NCBI GenBank assembly: GCA_036388895.1
Contig: DASVQY010000069.1
Location: forward strand, 21,417 to 85,416
From: SXVE01 sp036388895
GTDB lineage: Bacteria; Acidobacteriota; Blastocatellia; Pyrinomonadales; Pyrinomonadaceae
Reading direction: 5' to 3'
Length of the DNA: 64,000 bases
The translations under genes were made by a program, and so were the position numbers. The notes under the pieces are model-generated. The model worked only from the letters and a program-made list of their open reading frames with translations. It had not been told where the DNA came from and ran no database searches. Below are positions 60,024 to 64,000 of the stretch, in pieces (position 1 is the first letter of the stretch; the number at the start of each line of letters is the position of its first letter).

Positions 60024-60095
60024 AACCTAAACCCCTGATTATATTTATATTTATCTTCGTTCAAAATGAATCGCGTTTTTTATATTTCTTATTAT

Positions 60096-61226
60096 TTAAA
60101 GAATTTTACCGGCTCGTTCCGAAGCCAGAGTAAAGTTCGGAATGACGCGGAATCTGACCAAGCCCGCTGTCACTTTTTGACCGGTTTCAAGCGGAAAGAT
60201 TAACGTTTCCGTTTTCGGTCTGGTAACGATAATCGGTTGCCGGGTCGAAGTGTCCAATCTGACGATCACTCTTTCAAAAGCTCCGACGAAATTCACTTCT
60301 TCGACTGTTCCGCCGGCTAATTCCTGGTAATTCTGCACGAGATTTTCCGGTTTACGCAGAAAAACGTCTTCGGGACGGAAAACGATTTTGACGGATTGCC
60401 CGTTTTGAAATTCTTTCGCTTCTTCCCGCGCCTGCAAATAAGTTTTTTCGAGAGCGATTTTGCCTTCGTAAACAACGCCGATCAAAAGATTCGCCGCGCC
60501 TAAAAAGGTTGCGACAAATTCGGTTTCCGGTTTGTTATAAACATTGAAAGGCGTATCAATCTGTTCGAGATGACCGGAATTGAGAACGCCGATGCGATCG
60601 CCGAGTTCGAGCGCTTCTTCCTGATCGTGCGTGATAAAAATCGAAGGAACGTTGATGCTTTTCAAAAGCGCCCGGATTTCACGCCGGAGCGTCGTGCGAA
60701 TCTGCGCGTCGAGCGCGCCGAACGGTTCGTCAAACAATAAAACTTCCGGGTTGTAAGCCAGCGCGCGGGCAATCGCAACGCGCTGCTGCTGACCGCCGGA
60801 AAGCTGAGACGGACGTTTGTGGCTGTGTTCTTCGAGATGAACGAGCTCGATTAAGCGTTTGACGCTTTCTTTGATTTCATTTCTCGGCGTTCCGCGCAGA
60901 CGCAAACCGTAACCGATGTTTTTTTCGACCGTCATTTTCGGAAAAAGCGCGTAAGATTGAAAAATTACACCCGTTCCGCGCTGTCTTGCAGGAAGATTCG
61001 TCACGTCTTTGCCGTGCAGAACGACGCTGCCGGAATCGGGCGTTTCCAATCCGGCGATTATTCTCAAAATCGTCGTTTTTCCGCTTCCCGACGCGCCGAG
61101 CAGAACAATCGTCTCGCCTTCGGCAACTTCAAAGTTGATGTCCTCCAAAACCGGCGTTTTGCCGAATTTTTTGCTGACGTTTCGGACGCTGACGGCTATT
61201 TGTTTTTCCTGAGTCGCATTTCCCAT
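60096..61226 (-). CDS. cysA: Sulfate-type ABC transporter ATP-binding protein
   Basis: The 376-residue product has Walker A GASGSGKTT, signature LSGGQQQRVAIARALAYNPEVLLFDEPFGALD and the H-loop FITHDQEEALEL. The C-terminal regulatory domain (about 240-370) is of the CysA/TOBE-like type. With the permease and binding protein it would energise uptake of sulfate or thiosulfate; molybdate or another oxyanion is possible. It is 7 bp from the permease gene, so they are co-translated. Confidence 0.9.
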   Translation of the reverse strand: MGNATQEKQIAVSVRNVSKKFGKTPVLEDINFEVAEGETIVLLGASGSGKTTILRIIAGLETPDSGSVVLHGKDVTNLPARQRGTGVIFQSYALFPKMTVEKNIGYGLRLRGTPRNEIKESVKRLIELVHLEEHSHKRPSQLSGGQQQRVAIARALAYNPEVLLFDEPFGALDAQIRTTLRREIRALLKSINVPSIFITHDQEEALELGDRIGVLNSGHLEQIDTPFNVYNKPETEFVATFLGAANLLIGVVYEGKIALEKTYLQAREEAKEFQNGQSVKIVFRPEDVFLRKPENLVQNYQELAGGTVEEVNFVGAFERVIVRLDTSTRQPIIVTRPKTETLIFPLETGQKVTAGLVRFRVIPNFTLASERAGKIL

Positions 61227-61233
61227 TTAATTT

Positions 61234-62067
61234 TTATTCCGCTTCCAGCCAATCCCTCGCAAAAAATAAAATACTAAAAATCAGAAATGAAAAAATCGCC
61301 AGCACAATTGCGATTGCATTCGCCGCCTCGACTTGTCCTTCGTTGAATTTGGCGAAAATGTAAAGCGGCGCGGTTTGCGTTCGCCCGGCGAGATTGCCCG
61401 AAACCAGAATCGTCGAGCCGAATTCGCCGACCGAACGCGCGAACGTCAGCAGCGCGCCGGAAAAAATCGCGCCGCGCAAGCCGGGCAAAGTGATATGCCA
61501 GAAAGTCTGCCAGCGAGTCGCGCCCATCGTCGCCGACGCTTCTTCGAACGAATGGCTCATCGTATCGAAAACTGGTTTGATAACGCCGAAAGCGAGCGGA
61601 AAGGTAACGAAAATATTCGCCAGAATTATCGCGTAAGGCGTAAACATTATCTGCATTTCTGGCGGAAGATACTGTCCTAAAATGCCGAAAGGTCCCCAGA
61701 GCAAAAGCAGTGAAAATCCGGCAACAGCGGTCGGGATCGCGGTCGGCAAACTGATAATCACGAAAAGCGCATTGCGTCCCCAGAAATTGTATTTCGACAA
61801 CACATAAGCGGCGAAAAGTCCGAAAATAACATTAAAAAGGGTCGCCCAAAAGCTCGTCACCAGCGAAAGCTGCAGCGCGAAAATAGCTTCGGGCGCGGTC
61901 AGCGCGTGCCAAAAACTCGTTAAACCTTTGCTCGTTCCGAAAATGAAAATCGAAGCGAGCGGAAGCAGTATCAGCGGGAGCATTATGGCGATCATCGCCG
62001 CCAGGCTCAAAGGTTTTACAAGGTCGAAGCCGTGTACGTGCCGCATAGTTGAAAGATTTGCGCTCAT
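61234..62067 (-). CDS. Sulfate/molybdate-type ABC transporter permease
   Basis: The 277-residue product has six membrane helices and the BPD permease loop EEASATMGATRWQTFWHITLPGLRGAI with the EAA-type motif, followed by FARSVGEFGSTILVSGN, which is common to CysT, CysW and ModB. Sulfate importers usually have two different permeases (CysT and CysW). Only one is here, so it may form a homodimer like ModB, or the partner lies elsewhere. Confidence 0.9.
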   Translation of the reverse strand: MSANLSTMRHVHGFDLVKPLSLAAMIAIMLPLILLPLASIFIFGTSKGLTSFWHALTAPEAIFALQLSLVTSFWATLFNVIFGLFAAYVLSKYNFWGRNALFVIISLPTAIPTAVAGFSLLLLWGPFGILGQYLPPEMQIMFTPYAIILANIFVTFPLAFGVIKPVFDTMSHSFEEASATMGATRWQTFWHITLPGLRGAIFSGALLTFARSVGEFGSTILVSGNLAGRTQTAPLYIFAKFNEGQVEAANAIAIVLAIFSFLIFSILFFARDWLEAE

Positions 62068-62122
62068 AAATATTCATTAGAAATGCGAAGTTTTTTGTTT
62101 GGCATTTTTCCATTTCTCACAT

Positions 62123-63160
62123 TCACTTTTTCTGCACTTGATCGCGAAAAACCTTCTCGATAATTTCAGGATAAGCGCGGTTCCAGCCGCCGAAAAACTC
62201 GACCGTAAAAGGCTGTTCGATTTTCCCGAATTCCTGGTTCGCTTCGTTTAATGATTCATTGGTGATTGAACGAAAATGGTATTTGACGAACGCTTTTTGC
62301 GCTTCGTCCGTCCAAAGGTAATTCAAAAAAGCCTCGACTGACGGGCGTTTTACTTCGTTGATGTTGCGCTCGATAATCACCGCCGGATGTTCGCTGAAAA
62401 TCGTTGATTTCGGCAAAACGATTTCAACGGGCGCGCCGGCTTGTTTCATCAGTAAACCTTCGAGTTCATATGTGATTAAAGCGTCGCCGTAACCGGTTTC
62501 AAACTGCGTTCGGGCTTCGCGCGCGGACGCGGGCGTCGAAATGACGTTTTTCCAAATTGATTGCAGCGTCTTTAAAGCGCGATTCGGGTCGGGCGCGCCC
62601 GTTTCCGCTTCGCTTTTTTTCAATTCGGAGCCGTAAATTGAGAGAATAGACCACTGTGCTCCGCCGGAACTGACCGGGTCGGGATGAATAAGACGGATGC
62701 CGGGATTCGCCAAATCGGGAAAATCCTTTATGTTTTTCGGGTTTCCCTGACGAACTAAGATAACAAAAGGCGTTTTATTGACGATGCCTTTGTTCGGCAT
62801 ATTTCGCCAATTTGCTCCAGCGGCTTTGCCTTCGACGAGGCGGTCAACGTCGCGTTCGATGGAAAGAATGGCGATGTCTGCGGGCGTTCCCTGCAAAATC
62901 TGATTCGTGACGGTTTCAGAACCGGCAAACGACGAATTAAAGCTCAAATCTTCGCCGTGTTCGGCTTTCCATTTCGCGGCGAATGCCGGATAAATTTCTT
63001 TTTCCAGCGCTTCCTTCATAATCGAAAATCCGTAAAGCGTAATTACGCGCCCGCCCTTTGTTTCCGGTTGGCTCGGAAGGCAGCCGTTTGTTAAAAGAAG
63101 CGAAAAAATCGCTGCGAAAAATAAAGTTTGTGAAAGTTTGCTTTTTAAGTAAATTTTCAT
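62123..63160 (-). CDS. Sulfate-type ABC transporter substrate-binding lipoprotein
   Basis: The product has 345 residues with a lipoprotein signal (lipobox TNGC near residue 26). The solute-binding domain shows ITLYGFSIMKEALEKEIYPAF, SFAGSETVTNQIL and RLIHPDPVSSGGAQWSI, as in Sbp/CysP proteins, where the Ser-Gly-Gly loop binds sulfate. ATG 63160 follows AGGAGG and is preferred to the upstream ATG at 63181, which would add seven residues. It is the second gene of the leftward operon that starts with the DUF2490 gene and is preceded by a c-di-AMP-type riboswitch. Confidence 0.9.
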   Translation of the reverse strand: MKIYLKSKLSQTLFFAAIFSLLLTNGCLPSQPETKGGRVITLYGFSIMKEALEKEIYPAFAAKWKAEHGEDLSFNSSFAGSETVTNQILQGTPADIAILSIERDVDRLVEGKAAGANWRNMPNKGIVNKTPFVILVRQGNPKNIKDFPDLANPGIRLIHPDPVSSGGAQWSILSIYGSELKKSEAETGAPDPNRALKTLQSIWKNVISTPASAREARTQFETGYGDALITYELEGLLMKQAGAPVEIVLPKSTIFSEHPAVIIERNINEVKRPSVEAFLNYLWTDEAQKAFVKYHFRSITNESLNEANQEFGKIEQPFTVEFFGGWNRAYPEIIEKVFRDQVQKK

Positions 63161-63177
63161 TACGCCTCCTGATATTT

Positions 63178-63837
63178 TCAAAATTTGACTCTGAGCGCCG
63201 TTCCGATGACGTGCAAATCACCGGGACGCGTCGTACCGTCGTTTTGCCGCAGATAAAATAGATCGAGCGATAAATTTTTATTGAATACTTTATTGATTCC
63301 GGCGCTGAGCCGGTTGCGCGAAAATCTTTTTAGAATCGAATCGTAGAAAACTTCTTCGGTTACGAAGAAAGTAGCTTTTGGAATGAAATTTTTCGGAACG
63401 GCTTTTTCAAAGGTTATCGAAGGGCGATACCTGAACGAATTGCGCGGCTGCCGCAAACGGTATTCAAAAAGGCTTCGATGTAAAAGCCCGAATTTCTTCG
63501 TCGGAAAGCGATAAGCGGCGCGTAAATTGAGACGATGTTCGGGACGAAAGCGGCTGTTCGCGTTGCGCGCGTCAACTCGCAAAAAGAACGGATGAAAAGA
63601 CAAGGATTTTGTCGGCTTTAAAACAAATCCGATGGCGAATCTCGAATCGTTGACGCGCGAAATGTTTTTACCGAAACGCGCTGTGAAAGTCGTTTGAAAA
63701 TCAACCTTTTTCGTCATCGGCACGGTGATTTGAACGTCGTTCCAGGATTGGAGGTCATCTTCCGGCTGCGCGGTTTGAGCGTTTATTGAGAGCGGCAGAT
63801 ACAGTGCGAAAATCAATCCCAACAAAAGATTTTTCAT
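63178..63837 (-). CDS. DUF2490 outer-membrane-like protein
   Basis: The product has 219 residues with a signal peptide ending INAQ. The body is strand-rich and alternating (VQITVPMTKKVDFQTTFTARFG, LNLRAAYRF, LFEYRLRQPRNSFRYRPSITF) and ends in an aromatic-basic strand (GTALRVKF), which fits a small outer-membrane beta-barrel of the DUF2490 family. GGAGGC precedes ATG 63837; the longer frame from 63909 would run through the leader terminator. It is the first gene after the riboswitch and may provide an outer-membrane pore for the solute taken up by the ABC transporter. Confidence 0.85.
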   Translation of the reverse strand: MKNLLLGLIFALYLPLSINAQTAQPEDDLQSWNDVQITVPMTKKVDFQTTFTARFGKNISRVNDSRFAIGFVLKPTKSLSFHPFFLRVDARNANSRFRPEHRLNLRAAYRFPTKKFGLLHRSLFEYRLRQPRNSFRYRPSITFEKAVPKNFIPKATFFVTEEVFYDSILKRFSRNRLSAGINKVFNKNLSLDLFYLRQNDGTTRPGDLHVIGTALRVKF

Positions 63838-63890
63838 ATAAAGCCTCCGGCGTAAAAGTTCTTTTTCCTGAAGAACAACTCCAGAGACGG

Positions 63891-63929
63891 AAAAGGCTGC
63901 AAAGCACACTCGATGTTTTGCAGCCTTTT
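63891..63929 (-). terminator. Leader hairpin between riboswitch and DUF2490 gene
   Basis: AAAAGGCTGCAAA pairs with TTTGCAGCCTTTT (13 bp) around a 13-nt loop. The T-run is short and inside the stem end. It lies between the c-di-AMP-type aptamer and the first start codon, where a ligand-controlled terminator is expected. Confidence 0.6.
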
Positions 63930-63939
63930 TCGGGCAAAT

Positions 63940-64000
63940 CTTTCGTGTCCTTCTTCGATATGCCTACGAGGTTAGCTGTCGGGCTGGAAGCGAAGAAGTC
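63940..64000 (-). promoter_or_regulatory. c-di-AMP (ydaO-type) riboswitch, 3' part; 5' part beyond right edge
   Basis: The minus strand reads CCCGACAGCTAACCTCGTAGGC followed by ATATCGAAGAAGGA. In my memory of ydaO-yuaA riboswitches the 3' core is CCCGACAGCUAACUCCGGAGGC followed by AAUAAAGGAAGGAG, a close match. CTTCTTCG (63991-63998, minus sense) pairs with CGAAGAAG (63950-63957), as an equivalent stem does in the known structures. The 5' half lies outside the window. The aptamer precedes a terminator-like hairpin and the DUF2490/sulfate-type ABC operon, so that operon is probably c-di-AMP-controlled. Confidence 0.72.

Overview
The window reads as a chromosome segment of an acidobacterium, most likely class Blastocatellia (Pyrinomonadaceae-like). 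This rests on the acidobacterial-type VWA protein, the two Oar-like TonB receptors with carboxypeptidase-regulatory N-termini, many secreted proteins ending their signal peptide in AQ, and a host base composition of moderate GC with GAA/CGA/TCG-rich coding. No 16S rRNA is present, so this is an inference from gene content.

Region 1 (1-12350) is a foreign, visibly AT-richer island at a tRNA-Phe(GAA) gene. The intact tRNA lies at 12274-12349 (minus). A 43-bp copy of its 3' half lies at 726-768, so the DNA between them is an integrative element of about 11.6 kb. It carries a tyrosine integrase, a PutAbiC-type abortive-infection protein, an unrecognised 267-aa protein, a replication-type operon (HTH protein, RNase H-fold protein with a degenerate active site, primase/DUF3987 protein), and a minus-strand four-gene operon that looks like an ABC-three-component (ABC-3C) defence system plus a small membrane protein sharing a GGDQAxRDI motif with the next gene. 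DNA left of 726 (start of a metallophosphoesterase gene, tandem 11-bp repeats, terminator hairpin) has the same end architecture as the element's own right end, which suggests a second element integrated in tandem.

Region 2 (12350-30100) is core chromosome: a candidate small RNA with a near-consensus promoter, a small lipoprotein, recA with palindromes over its promoter, a membrane Ser/Thr kinase with a very large activation-loop insertion, a VWA protein overlapping xseA, xseB, an MFS exporter, a GrpB-family protein, a secreted peroxiredoxin whose peroxidatic cysteine is encoded by UGA followed by a bacterial SECIS-like hairpin (probable selenoprotein), a Bax-inhibitor-1 protein, and a LysA/ODC-family decarboxylase with altered substrate residues.

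Region 3 (30285-49226) is a muropeptide/amino-sugar scavenging locus. A leftward arm holds a BadF-type amino-sugar kinase, murQ, a SIMPL protein, a sodium:solute symporter and a GH3 NagZ-like hexosaminidase. A rightward arm holds a LysR regulator, a beta-lactamase-fold/NamZ (DUF1343) fusion, two giant TonB-dependent receptors each preceded by the same 56-bp sequence, and nagA. Together these could release, import and catabolise MurNAc and GlcNAc.

Region 4 (49340-64000) holds an OmpR/CpxA-like two-component pair, a secreted CocE/NonD hydrolase, an M23 peptidase frameshifted in a C6 tract just before its HxH motif, a three-domain acyl-activating/ACP/acyltransferase protein, an FAD/NAD(P) protein, and a DUF2490 + sulfate-type ABC transporter operon. 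Upstream of that operon, at the right edge, lies the 3' half of what looks like a c-di-AMP (ydaO-type) riboswitch with a hairpin that could act as its terminator. No CRISPR array, rRNA or transposase was seen.
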